60,601 nt of DNA from Gordonia sp. (in: high G+C Gram-positive bacteria). Lineage in GTDB: Bacteria > Actinomycetota > Actinomycetes > Mycobacteriales > Mycobacteriaceae. The notes beneath the pieces were generated by a model. It saw only the letters and a program-made list of their open reading frames with translations. It was not told where the DNA came from and did not search any database. Position 1 is the stretch's first letter. Every line of letters starts with the position of its first letter. The stretch is taken from the NCBI RefSeq assembly GCF_020438995.1, contig NZ_JAGQTN010000054.1, positions 1 to 60,601 on the forward strand. The letters run 5' to 3'. Positions 19,739 to 29,541 of the stretch are shown here, in pieces. The position numbers and the translations under genes were made by a program.

Positions 19739-20856
19739 TGCGCCGGACCCTGCTGGTCACCAACGACTTCCCGCCCAGACCCGGTGGCATCCAGTCGTAC
19801 CTGGAGAACCTGATCGACCGCCTCCCGTCCGACCAGGTCGTGGTGTACGCCCCCCGGTGGCGCGGCTGCGAGGAGTTCGACAGCTGCGCACCGTATTCGG
19901 TGGTCCGGCACCGCACCACCCTCATGCTGCCCACGCCGTTCGTCGCACGTCGCGCCGCACGCCTGGTCCGTGAACACGACATCCACACCGTCTGGTTCGG
20001 CGCTGCCGCACCACTGGCAATCCTGTCGCCCGCCCTGCGCAAGGCCGGCGCCCAGCGAATCATCGCCTCCACCCACGGGCACGAGGTGGGCTGGTCCATG
20101 CTGCCGATCGCCCGACAGATCCTGCGTTTGATCGGCACCAATACCGACGCCATCACCTACGTCAGCAAATACACGCGCAGCCGGTTCTCGGCGGCATTCG
20201 GGTCCCGCGCCGCCCTCGAATACCTGCCGCCCGGCGTCGACATCGACAGGTTCGCCCCCGATCCCGATGCCCGCCGGCGCATCCGACAGCAACTCGGACT
20301 GGGCGACCGGCCCACCATCTTGTGCCTGTCACGGCTGGTGCCGCGCAAAGGCCAGGACTCGCTCATCCGGGCGCTGCCCGCGATCGCCCGGGAAGTACCT
20401 GACGTCGCGCTCGTCATCGCCGGCGGCGGACCCTACGCGGAGAAGCTGCACGAGCTCGCCGACGCGAACGGTACCGGCAAACACGTGGTGTTCGCCGGAT
20501 CGGTACCTGTCGCAGACCTCGCCGCGTTCCACGCCATGCCCGACGTGTTCGCCATGCCGTGCCGTACCCGGGGCAGGGGACTGGACGTCGAAGGTCTGGG
20601 CATCGTCTTCCTCGAAGCCTCGGCATCCGGAATCCCGGTGGTCGCAGGCGATTCCGGCGGCGCACCCGAAACCGTCCGCGACGGCATCACCGGACATGTC
20701 GTAGACGGGCGCGACGTCGAGCACCTCGCCGAGACCCTCATCGCAGTCCTGAAAGCTCCCGACCGGGCACGCGAAATGGGCCGCGCCGGACGCGAATTCG
20801 CCGTCGAACGCTGGCAGTGGCGGCACATGGCCGCCCGCCTCGACCAACTGTTGTAG
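19738..20856 (+). CDS. pimB: GDP-mannose-dependent alpha-(1,6)-phosphatidylinositol monomannoside mannosyltransferase
   Basis: A 372-residue GT4 glycosyltransferase, counterpart of Rv2188c (PimB'). It adds the second mannose to phosphatidylinositol mannoside on the cytosolic face of the membrane, on the way to LM and LAM. Motifs seen are NDFPPRPGGIQSYLENLI near the start, STHGHEVGWSM, the GDP-binding LSRLVPRKGQDSLI, and EGLGIVFLEASASGIPVVAGDSGG with the EX7E pair. The start MRRTLLVTNDFPP at 19738 overlaps the upstream stop (TGATG). It ends tail to tail with fadD15 with only six bases between. Confidence 0.94.
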   Translation: MRRTLLVTNDFPPRPGGIQSYLENLIDRLPSDQVVVYAPRWRGCEEFDSCAPYSVVRHRTTLMLPTPFVARRAARLVREHDIHTVWFGAAAPLAILSPALRKAGAQRIIASTHGHEVGWSMLPIARQILRLIGTNTDAITYVSKYTRSRFSAAFGSRAALEYLPPGVDIDRFAPDPDARRRIRQQLGLGDRPTILCLSRLVPRKGQDSLIRALPAIAREVPDVALVIAGGGPYAEKLHELADANGTGKHVVFAGSVPVADLAAFHAMPDVFAMPCRTRGRGLDVEGLGIVFLEASASGIPVVAGDSGGAPETVRDGITGHVVDGRDVEHLAETLIAVLKAPDRAREMGRAGREFAVERWQWRHMAARLDQLL

Positions 20857-20862
20857 AGCTCC

Positions 20863-22665
20863 CTACTTCTTGTAGATGGCGTCGATGTCGGCGCTGAATT
20901 TTTCGGTGACGACGTTGCGTTTGACCTTCAGGGTGGGGGTCATCTCACCCGATTCCTCGCTGAAGTCCGTCGGCAGCACCCGGAACTTCTTGATCGCCTC
21001 GGCATGCGAGACCGTCAGGTTGGCCTCATCGACCGCGGCCTGGATCTCAGCGCGTAGATCCGGATCGTCGGCGAGGTCGGCGACGGTTGCGTCGGCTGGT
21101 TTGCCGGTGCGTTCCTTCCACGACGGGAACACCTCGGCGTCGATGGTGATCAGTGCGCCGACGAACGGCTTGGCCTCGCCCACCACGAGGGCCTGCGACA
21201 CCAGCGCCGAGGCGCGGATCACGTCTTCGAGGCCCGACGGGGAGACGTTCTTGCCGCCGGCGGTGACGATGAGTTCCTTCTTACGGCCGGTGATCTTGAG
21301 GAAGCCCTCGTCATCGATGGTGCCGATATCGCCGGTGTGGAACCAGCCGTCCTCGATGGCAGCCTCGGTGGCCGTCGGATTCTTCCAGTAGCCGTCGAAC
21401 ACCACACCGCCGTGCAGCATGATTTCGCCGTCGTCGGCGATGCGGGCGCTGTTGCCCGGCAGCGGCCGGCCGACGGTGCCGATCTTGACAGCGCCGGGTG
21501 AGTTGACGCTGAACGCGGCCGTGGTCTCGGTCAGGCCGTAACCCTCATAGACGGGGATGCCCACGCCGCTGAAGAAGTGACCGAGACGCGCGCCGAGCGG
21601 GGCACCACCGGAGATGGCCATCTCGCACTGCCCACCGAGCGCGGTGCGCAGCTTGCTGTAGACCAGTTTGTCGAAGACCGCGTGCTTGGCCTTGAGGACC
21701 AGGCCCGCGCCACCGGTCTGCTCGGCTTCGGAGAAGGCGATCGCGGTGTCGGCCGCGGCGTCGAAGATCTTGCCCTTGCCGCCGTCGTGGGCACCCTGGC
21801 GGGCCGTGTTGAACACCTTCTCGAACACGCGCGGCACCGACAGGATCGCCGACGGGCGGAAGTTACCGAACTCGGGAACCAGGTTCTTGATGTCGGCGGT
21901 GAAGCCGACCGCGGCACCGCCGTCGATCGCGACGAGCGTAATGGCGTGTGCCAGGACATGTGCGAGCGGCAGGAACATCAGCAGCCGCTTGCCCGGCTCG
22001 AGCTGCCGGCCGATGCCGGTGGACAGCGCGGCCCGGCATTCGGAGAGCAGGTTGGCATGGGTGAGGATGCAGCCCTTGGGCCGTCCGGTGGTGCCGGAGG
22101 TATAGATGAGCACCCCGGGATCCGCCGAGCGCAGGCCTGTCCGGCGGGCGGCCACCTCGTCGTCGCCGACCTGGGCTCCGAGCGCGGTGAGTTCCTCGAT
22201 GGCGCCGGGTCCGTCTCCGCCGGTGATCTGGAACGCCCGCACTCCGGCGGCCGACGGCGCGGCCTCGAACTCGGCGCGGTGGCCGGCGTCCTCGAGGACG
22301 ATCGTGGTGGCTCCGGAGTCGGTCAGGATCCACTCGATCTGGGTGGCCGACGACGAATCGTAGATCGGGACGGGCACACCACCGGCGGCCCAGACTGCGA
22401 CGTCGATGAGTATCCACTCCAGACGGGTGCGGCTCAGGATCGCGACGCGGTCACCGGGCTGGACGCCCGCGGCGATGAAACCCTTCGCCAGCGCGGTGAT
22501 CCTGGCGGCGGCGTCGGAGGCCGCCACCGGTACCCACTGGGTGCCGCGTTTGTCGAGGAACACCGCCTGGCCGGGGGAACGCGCAGCGATGTCGAAGATG
22601 ATGTCGGTGCAGTTCGCGTCGTCGTCGATCGTGAAGTCGGCGGGGACGCTGTATTCGGTGGTCAA
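20863..22665 (-). CDS. fadD15: Long-chain fatty-acid-CoA ligase, FadD15 type
   Basis: A 600-residue AMP-forming acyl-CoA synthetase. The P-loop-like motif LIYTSGTTGRPKGC, the linker GYGLTETTAAFSVNSPG and the C-terminal TGRKKELIVTAGGKNVSPSGLEDVIR are present. The TTG start at 22665 (MTTEYSVPADFTIDDDANC) has AAAGG six bases upstream and gives 600 residues, the length I know for Rv2187. The longer frame to 22794 has no support. It probably loads long-chain fatty acids onto CoA for lipid synthesis or recycling. Its partner genes in the same block make phospholipids and PIMs. Confidence 0.93.
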   Translation of the reverse strand: MTTEYSVPADFTIDDDANCTDIIFDIAARSPGQAVFLDKRGTQWVPVAASDAAARITALAKGFIAAGVQPGDRVAILSRTRLEWILIDVAVWAAGGVPVPIYDSSSATQIEWILTDSGATTIVLEDAGHRAEFEAAPSAAGVRAFQITGGDGPGAIEELTALGAQVGDDEVAARRTGLRSADPGVLIYTSGTTGRPKGCILTHANLLSECRAALSTGIGRQLEPGKRLLMFLPLAHVLAHAITLVAIDGGAAVGFTADIKNLVPEFGNFRPSAILSVPRVFEKVFNTARQGAHDGGKGKIFDAAADTAIAFSEAEQTGGAGLVLKAKHAVFDKLVYSKLRTALGGQCEMAISGGAPLGARLGHFFSGVGIPVYEGYGLTETTAAFSVNSPGAVKIGTVGRPLPGNSARIADDGEIMLHGGVVFDGYWKNPTATEAAIEDGWFHTGDIGTIDDEGFLKITGRKKELIVTAGGKNVSPSGLEDVIRASALVSQALVVGEAKPFVGALITIDAEVFPSWKERTGKPADATVADLADDPDLRAEIQAAVDEANLTVSHAEAIKKFRVLPTDFSEESGEMTPTLKVKRNVVTEKFSADIDAIYKK

Positions 22666-22863
22666 GGGTGGCCTTTCTGCTGCCGGTCTCACGAATCGTA
22701 GCCCCAATGATGCACGCCACCGGACGAGCGCTGTACCTGGGCACATGGCCATGCGAGTACCAAACTTCGCGGAGCGGGCGTACCGGGCATACACCTCAAC
22801 ACGGCGCCTCGACTTGGCGAGGTGTCTACCGGGCCCGCGGGGCGATATGTGAAGCTAGTGGGC

Positions 22864-23265
22864 GTGACGAGCATTCAGGTGGCGGACCAGACATTTGTCG
22901 CCGCAGCCCCCGAATCCGCGGCCGGTGTGGTCGGTGACAAGGCGTCGTGGCGGCGCTGGTGGCCGGACCTGCGGCTGGAAGTGGTCGAGGACAGGGGCGC
23001 CCAGGGCGTCCGATGGCGCGTGTCGGGGCCGTTGACCGGCACGATGGAGATCTGGTGCGAGGAGGTGCTCGACGGCTTCGTCCTGCACTACTTCCTGCAT
23101 GCCGAGCCTGTCGCGCAATTGCCGGCCGATCCGAGCCGGCTCATGGGTGTGCTCGCCGACCTCAACAAGTCCCGGAGGGTGGCCGGCAAGGTCATGTCGT
23201 TCGAGGTCAAAGACCGGCTCGAGCGGGGCCGCGAGGTCGGGTCCCCGGCCGCCGGGGCCGCGTAA
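22864..23265 (+). CDS. SRPBCC/START-like small protein (Rv2186c position)
   Basis: A 133-residue protein with the helix-grip look of SRPBCC lipid-binding proteins (WRWWPDLRLEVVEDRGAQGVRWRVSGPLTGTMEIWCEEVLDGFVLHYFLH). The GTG at 22864 is chosen because MTSIQVADQTFVAA fits the family start. Its stop overlaps the next start in TAATG, so the two SRPBCC genes are coupled. Ligand unknown; the surrounding lipid genes suggest a hydrophobic one. Confidence 0.85.
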   Translation: MTSIQVADQTFVAAAPESAAGVVGDKASWRRWWPDLRLEVVEDRGAQGVRWRVSGPLTGTMEIWCEEVLDGFVLHYFLHAEPVAQLPADPSRLMGVLADLNKSRRVAGKVMSFEVKDRLERGREVGSPAAGAA

Positions 23266-23702
23266 TGGCCGACAGGACGCAGCAGTCCATCGTCATCGGC
23301 GCCGATCCGGAACAGATCCTGGCGGTGATCGCGGACTTCCCGCGGTACCCGGAGTGGGTGTCGGCCGCCCGCAGCGTCGAAGTGCTCGACACCCTTGCTG
23401 ATGGACGGGCCGCGCAGGTGCGGTTCGATCTGGACGTGGGCATTTTGCAGGACACCTATGTCCTGGCCTACGAGTGGGCCGCGGGCGGTGACGAGGTGTC
23501 GTGGCGGTTGGTCAGCAGCAACCTGCAGCGTGACCAACGTGGCCGCTATGTGCTCAGCCAGCAGGTGCCCGGCTCCACCAAGGTCACCTACGAGTTGATG
23601 GTCGACCTGCTGGTCCCCATGATCGGACAGCTCAAGCGCCGGGCGGAGAAGGCGATTACCGATACCGCACTCAACGAGTTGAAGAAGAGGGTCGAAGGCT
23701 GA
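23265..23702 (+). CDS. SRPBCC family protein (Rv2185c/TB16.3 type)
   Basis: A 145-residue polyketide-cyclase/START fold protein: MADRTQQSIVIGADPEQILAVIADFPRYPEWVSAARSVEVL, then QVRFDLDVGILQDTYVLAYEW, and a C-terminal amphipathic helix. It matches TB16.3 in length and neighbours. ATG at 23265 shares a base with the previous stop. Its own stop (23700-23702) overlaps the first codon of the ArsA-like gene if that begins at CTG 23699. Confidence 0.9.
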   Translation: MADRTQQSIVIGADPEQILAVIADFPRYPEWVSAARSVEVLDTLADGRAAQVRFDLDVGILQDTYVLAYEWAAGGDEVSWRLVSSNLQRDQRGRYVLSQQVPGSTKVTYELMVDLLVPMIGQLKRRAEKAITDTALNELKKRVEG

Positions 23703-25045
23703 TCGATCTGACGCCCATCCACATCGTCCTCGGGCCCGCGGGGTCCGGGGTGTCGTCGGTGGCGGCCGCAGGGGCGCTGAACCTGGCGCGTGCGCACCGT
23801 TCGGGTGCTGTGGCATCTGAATCCGGGATATCAGAATCCGGGGCATCGGATTCCGGAGCCTCGGGGGGCTGGAGACTGCCCGGCGCCCCCGTGATCCGGC
23901 CCGCAACCGGCGACGACGACACGCTGCTGATCACCGTCGACCGACTCTCGGGCACAGCGCGGCGGCTCGGTGTATTCCGGCGCGCCAACGAGGTCGTGCA
24001 GGTCTCCGGCGGTCTGTTCCTGCTGGCGTTGGACCGGCTCGCCCTGCTGGAGGCCACGTGGGCACAGTTCGGTGCGATCCTGTCCGGCGCCACCGCACGG
24101 TCGGCGATCAAACTCCCCGGCGTCGACGTCGTCGCCGGGGTCGATCCGGGCGAACTGATCGCGCTGCCGGGCATCGAGGACTTTCTGCTGCTGCGGCGGG
24201 TCCGCGACGAGGCGACATCCGGGCGCTGGCGGCAGATCGTGCTGGACTGCTCGGGTGCGGGTGATGCGATGGCGTTCCTGCGCACGCCGACGGTACTGCA
24301 CCAACTCATCAACAGGCTCTGGCCCCGGCATCTGCGGATCGCCGCTGCCGCCGAACGGCCGATGCTCGCGCAGGTTTCGGCAGCGGTGGACGCGATCGAC
24401 ACCGACTGCGTGGACGTGGCCGAACTGATCTGCGATCCGTCGAGCGCGGCGGTCACCCTGGTGGTCGGTGCCGACGACCGGGGGACCGATCTCCTCGAGT
24501 CATCGCTGGCGGCGGTCGATCTGATGGGCCTGGCGTTGCGATCGGTGATGCTCAACCGTGCCGGGCAAGGGACGCGGGCCGGTGACGACTCCGGCGTAGC
24601 GTCGGCTGGTCAGGGCGGGCCGGATCCTCTCGTCGCGGGGATGCGGGCGGTCCTGGCATCCGACGAGTCCGGCGGGGTACGGGTGCACGAACTGGCGACG
24701 GCACCTGCCCCGCTGGATCGTCCGGCGCGGTTGCGCAAGCTCGGTGTCGTGCTCGACGCACCGTCGGGCCGGGGCCACGGGACGTCGACCGCGCAGGTCT
24801 CCACCCTGTCCGGCACCGGATTGGATTCCCGTTTCGAGATGGTGTGGCGCCAGCGGCTACCCGACCCGGATACGCTCGGGCTGGGTCGCGCCGGCGACGA
24901 TCTGCTGGTCACCGTCGACGGCTTCCGGTATCCGGTGCGGTTGCCGTCGGTGCTGCGGCGCTGCGACGCGATCGACGCACACTGGGACGGAGAGCGATTG
25001 CACATCGTATTCGCACCCGACCCGGCCGTGTGGCCGGTACGGTGA
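23699..25045 (+). CDS. ArsA-like (anion-transport ATPase family) protein with degenerate P-loop and non-standard start
   Basis: A protein of about 448 residues, at the position of Rv2184c. The N-terminus reads LIDLTPIHIVLGPAGSGVSSVAAAGAL and the C-terminus DLLVTVDGFRYPVRLPSVLRRCDAIDAHWDGERLHIVF is an ArsA HSP20-like domain. The P-loop GPAGSGVSS lacks the lysine of GK[ST], so ATP use is doubtful. The first ATG/GTG/TTG in frame is the GTG at 23750, inside the P-loop region and therefore unlikely to be the start. CTG at 23699, overlapping the upstream stop in CTGA, would give the complete domain. A serine-rich in-frame repeat (SESGISESGASDSGASGG) lies near residues 40-57. Confidence 0.75.
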   Translation: MIDLTPIHIVLGPAGSGVSSVAAAGALNLARAHRSGAVASESGISESGASDSGASGGWRLPGAPVIRPATGDDDTLLITVDRLSGTARRLGVFRRANEVVQVSGGLFLLALDRLALLEATWAQFGAILSGATARSAIKLPGVDVVAGVDPGELIALPGIEDFLLLRRVRDEATSGRWRQIVLDCSGAGDAMAFLRTPTVLHQLINRLWPRHLRIAAAAERPMLAQVSAAVDAIDTDCVDVAELICDPSSAAVTLVVGADDRGTDLLESSLAAVDLMGLALRSVMLNRAGQGTRAGDDSGVASAGQGGPDPLVAGMRAVLASDESGGVRVHELATAPAPLDRPARLRKLGVVLDAPSGRGHGTSTAQVSTLSGTGLDSRFEMVWRQRLPDPDTLGLGRAGDDLLVTVDGFRYPVRLPSVLRRCDAIDAHWDGERLHIVFAPDPAVWPVR

Positions 25046-25224
25046 ACCGCCATGTCCGCCGATCGTGGACAGGGTGCCGTTTCACAGTGCGGCCGCGGCT
25101 TGCGGTGTAGCGTGTGCACACCGGTCGGGCACATGACCGGATGGGGCACACGACTATTTCGGCCGCATCGAAATCTGGGAGGACCGGGGACTCCGGCCGG
25201 ACACGTGAGGAATCGCGAGAGACG

Positions 25225-25695
25225 ATGACCAGCAACGGTGAGGACACCGGGGGAGCCCACCAGAGCGCCTCGGGCGCGGACGGTGGCACGGACGTGGTCC
25301 GCGACCTGCTGCTCAGCCTGGCGACCAACATCGACACCATCGCGTCGATGTTCGCCCCGCCCGGGCACCCGGCGGCGCGACCGTCGGCCGGAGCCGACGT
25401 CACCGCCCCCACGACGGCCGGTGGAGTGCCGTTCGCCTCGTCCACGTCCGGAGTGGATGGTCAGGCCGGTGCCCAGGTCCCGATCGGCGACTACCTTGCC
25501 GAGGCATCGGGCGAGATCGCGACGCTGCTGGTGGAGCTGGGGGATCTGCTGGCCCGGCTCCTGACCGCGCTGATCGCGGTCCTCGAAGCCGTTGTCCGCG
25601 CGTTGCAGGCCGACTCTGCCCAGCCGTCCGGGCCGCGGGTGCACACCGCGTATGCGCCGATAACCGTACGCGTGAACCGCGGATCGGCGACGTGA
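25225..25695 (+). CDS. Conserved hypothetical protein (Rv2183c position)
   Basis: A 156-residue protein. The N-terminus is polar and glycine-rich (TSNGEDTGGAHQSASGADGG). It has one helix-prone segment DVVRDLLLSLATNIDTIASMF and a leucine-rich amphipathic helix EIATLLVELGDLLARLLTALIAVLEAVVRALQ, which could associate with the membrane. No catalytic motif is seen. ATG at 25225 has a poor ribosome site; an upstream start at 25114 would add 37 residues of unlikely sequence. The stop overlaps the ROK kinase start, so the two are coupled. Confidence 0.7.
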   Translation: MTSNGEDTGGAHQSASGADGGTDVVRDLLLSLATNIDTIASMFAPPGHPAARPSAGADVTAPTTAGGVPFASSTSGVDGQAGAQVPIGDYLAEASGEIATLLVELGDLLARLLTALIAVLEAVVRALQADSAQPSGPRVHTAYAPITVRVNRGSAT

Positions 25696-26717
25696 TGGCA
25701 ACGCTGACGATCGGCATCGACATCGGCGGCACCAGCGTGCGGGCCTCGGTGGTCGATGACAAAGGTGCGATGCTCGACACGCTGCGCGCGGCCACCCCGC
25801 CGACCGCCGACGCCCTCGAACACTGCCTGGACCGGCTCGTCGGCGAACTGGTGTCGCGATGGGCGGTCAAGGCGGTCGGGCTGGCGATCGCCGGATTTCT
25901 GACCAGGGACCGGCAGATAGTCCGGTTCGCACCGCATCTGCCATGGCGTGAGGCGTCGGTGGCCGCCGAGATGTCCGCCCGTATCGGCCTGCCGGTGTTC
26001 GCCGAACACGACGCCAACGCGGCGGCCGTCGCGGAATACCGGTACGGGGCGGCGGCCCGCGGACACAACTCGCTGGTGCTGGCGATCGGGACCGGCATCG
26101 GTTCGGGCCTGATCCTCGACGGCGAGATCTACCGGGGCAGTTTCGGAGTGGCGCCCGAGCTGGGACACCTGACGATCGTGCCGGGCGGGCGACGGTGCTC
26201 GTGCGGCAAGGCCGGGTGCTGGGAACGGTACTGCAGTGGAACTGCGCTGGTGGACACGGTCATCGAACTGCTCGCCAACGGTGACTGGGGACGCAGTGCG
26301 CTTGCCGCCGACGTCGCCGCCGATCCGGGCTCACTGACCGGCAGGCGGGTCGCGCGGGCCGCGGCGGACGGTGACGCGGTCGCGCTTGCCGCCTATTCCC
26401 AGCTCGCCCTCTCGCTGGGACAGGGGCTGGCAATGATCGCCGACATCTTCGACCCGGATCTGATCGTGCTGGCCGGTGGCGTGGGCGCCTCGTCGGGTCT
26501 GTTCCTCGATGAGGCGCGCGAGCACTACGCACGGCTGGTGACCGGCGCCGGGTACCGGCAACTGGCCAGGATCCGGGGCACACAGCTCGGCGAGGCCGCG
26601 GGGGTGATCGGGGCGGCCGAGGTCGCGCGGCAGGGGATCGGGGCCACCGACCCGCGGTTCGTCACCGTTTCGGCCCCGGCGCCGGTCCGGGCCCTCGGCG
26701 AAACGGGTTCCCGGTAG
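25695..26717 (+). CDS. ROK-family sugar kinase (glucokinase-like)
   Basis: A 340-residue kinase of the ROK family. ATP-binding GIDIGGTSVRASV (residues 7-19), the catalytic EHDANAAAVAEY, the phosphate loop LAIGTGIGSGLILDGEI and the zinc motif CSCGKAGCWERYCSG are all present. It most likely phosphorylates glucose or a related hexose. ATG at 25695 or the GTG one codon earlier can serve; both overlap the previous stop. It sits in the block between the Rv2183c and plsC homologues; I do not recall it in the mycobacterial block, so it may be a lineage-specific addition. Confidence 0.92.
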   Translation: MATLTIGIDIGGTSVRASVVDDKGAMLDTLRAATPPTADALEHCLDRLVGELVSRWAVKAVGLAIAGFLTRDRQIVRFAPHLPWREASVAAEMSARIGLPVFAEHDANAAAVAEYRYGAAARGHNSLVLAIGTGIGSGLILDGEIYRGSFGVAPELGHLTIVPGGRRCSCGKAGCWERYCSGTALVDTVIELLANGDWGRSALAADVAADPGSLTGRRVARAAADGDAVALAAYSQLALSLGQGLAMIADIFDPDLIVLAGGVGASSGLFLDEAREHYARLVTGAGYRQLARIRGTQLGEAAGVIGAAEVARQGIGATDPRFVTVSAPAPVRALGETGSR

Positions 26718-26802
26718 TCGCACGGACGTCGCCCGGGTGTTCGGGTACTGCGGCAGGTAAGGTTTTCGGGAGTGATTCGGCGCGGCGACAGGGAGCACGG
26801 GG

Positions 26803-27537
26803 ATGTGGTACTACCTCTTCAAATACGTTTTTCTGGGCCCGCTCCTGCGCGTTCTCGGGCGTCCGCGTATCGAGGGGCTGGAGAACATTCCCGACGACGG
26901 ACCCGCCATTCTGGCGAGCAATCATCTCGCGGTGATGGACAGCTTCTTCCTGCCGTTGATGGTCCACCGGCGGATCTACTTCCTTGCCAAGAGTGAGTAT
27001 TTCACCGGGTCGGGCCTCAAAGGCGGTTTCCAGCGGTGGTTCTTCACCGCGGTGGGGCAGATTCCCATCGATCGCTCCGGAGCCGAGGCGGCCGCGGGTG
27101 CTCTCGGCGCCGCCCGTCGTCAGCTGGACAAGGGGGAGTTGATGGGCATGTACCCGGAGGGCACCCGCTCGCCGGACGGCCGCCTCTACAAGGGCAAGAC
27201 GGGTCTGGCGCGGATCGCACTCGATGCCGGCGTACCGGTGATCCCGGTCGCGATGATCAACACCCACAAGCTGAACCCGCCCGGATCGATCCTGCCGCGG
27301 CCGGCCAAGATCGTCGTGAGAGTCGGTAAGCCGCTGGACTTCTCACGGTACGACGGGTTGCAGGGCAACAGGTTCATCGAGCGTGCGATCACCGACGAGA
27401 TCATGTACAACCTGATGGAACTGTCCGGGCAGCAGTACGTCGACATCTACGCGGCGTCGCTGAAAAACGCACCGGCACAATCGGGTTCGTCCCCCGACGG
27501 TGGCGGCGACCGGGGCAGTACCCCCGCTGCGGCGTGA
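26803..27537 (+). CDS. 1-acylglycerol-3-phosphate acyltransferase (PlsC family)
   Basis: A 244-residue membrane-associated acyltransferase. The catalytic HX4D motif is NHLAVMD with H41 and D46, and the substrate motif PEGTRS is at 118-123. An N-terminal hydrophobic stretch anchors it. It adds a fatty acyl chain in phospholipid synthesis. It corresponds to Rv2182c. ATG at 26803 follows GGGAGCACGGGG. The last residues are low-complexity (SGSSPDGGGDRGSTPAAA). The next gene begins nine bases after its stop. Confidence 0.93.
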   Translation: MWYYLFKYVFLGPLLRVLGRPRIEGLENIPDDGPAILASNHLAVMDSFFLPLMVHRRIYFLAKSEYFTGSGLKGGFQRWFFTAVGQIPIDRSGAEAAAGALGAARRQLDKGELMGMYPEGTRSPDGRLYKGKTGLARIALDAGVPVIPVAMINTHKLNPPGSILPRPAKIVVRVGKPLDFSRYDGLQGNRFIERAITDEIMYNLMELSGQQYVDIYAASLKNAPAQSGSSPDGGGDRGSTPAAA

Positions 27538-27545
27538 CGCGCGCG

Positions 27546-28037
27546 ATGAAGTTCTTCTACGACACGGAATTCATCGAGGACGGCACGACCATCGACCTGA
27601 TCTCGGTCGGCGTCGTCGGTGAGGATGGGCGCGAATTCTACGCGGTGTCAACCGAATTCGACCCCGGTAAGGCAGGTGATTGGGTTCGGGCCAACGTACT
27701 GCCCAAGCTGCCGTCGCCGTCATCGAAGGCCTGGCGTTCGCGCCGGGCCATCCGCGACGAACTCCTGGACTTCCTCACCGCCGACGGCTCGGACATCGAA
27801 CTCTGGGCCTGGATCGGTGCGTACGACCATGTCGCGATCTGTCAGCTGTGGGGCAGCATGACCGCACTGCCACGGCCGATGCCGCGGTTCACCCGGGAAC
27901 TCAAACAGCACTGGGAGTCGGCGGGCAGACCCGCGCTGCCGCCCGCACCCGACGACGCGCACGACGCGCTCAGCGATGCCCGACACAACCTGCGCAGGTG
28001 GGAGGCCATCGAGTCCGCCGGATATGCCGCCGGCTGA
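27546..28037 (+). CDS. 3'-exoribonuclease of the Rv2179c type (DEDDh)
   Basis: A 163-residue RNase T-like exonuclease. It starts MKFFYDTEFIEDGTTIDLISVGVV, with the DxE metal pair in DTEF, then WAWIGAYDHVAICQLWG, and ends with HDALSDARHN giving the last H and D. This is the pattern of the small Rv2179c family, which trims RNA with 3' overhangs. ATG at 27546 is preferred over the GTG at 27534 because the family starts directly at this beta strand. It lies between plsC and aroG as in mycobacteria. Confidence 0.93.
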   Translation: MKFFYDTEFIEDGTTIDLISVGVVGEDGREFYAVSTEFDPGKAGDWVRANVLPKLPSPSSKAWRSRRAIRDELLDFLTADGSDIELWAWIGAYDHVAICQLWGSMTALPRPMPRFTRELKQHWESAGRPALPPAPDDAHDALSDARHNLRRWEAIESAGYAAG

Positions 28038-28047
28038 CCACGCATAG

Positions 28048-29505
<1,458 letters not shown>

Positions 29506-29541
29506 CGCCGAACCGTCACACGATGCCGGTACGCGGCCGCA

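Noticed and set aside
22791-22825. Hairpin ACACCTC/GAGGTGT between fadD15 and the SRPBCC gene
   Set aside because: It lies between divergent starts where a terminator makes no sense, and the stem is only 7 bp with a large loop.
23750-25045. GTG 23750 as start of the ArsA-like gene
   Set aside because: It would remove the first beta strand and half of the P-loop.
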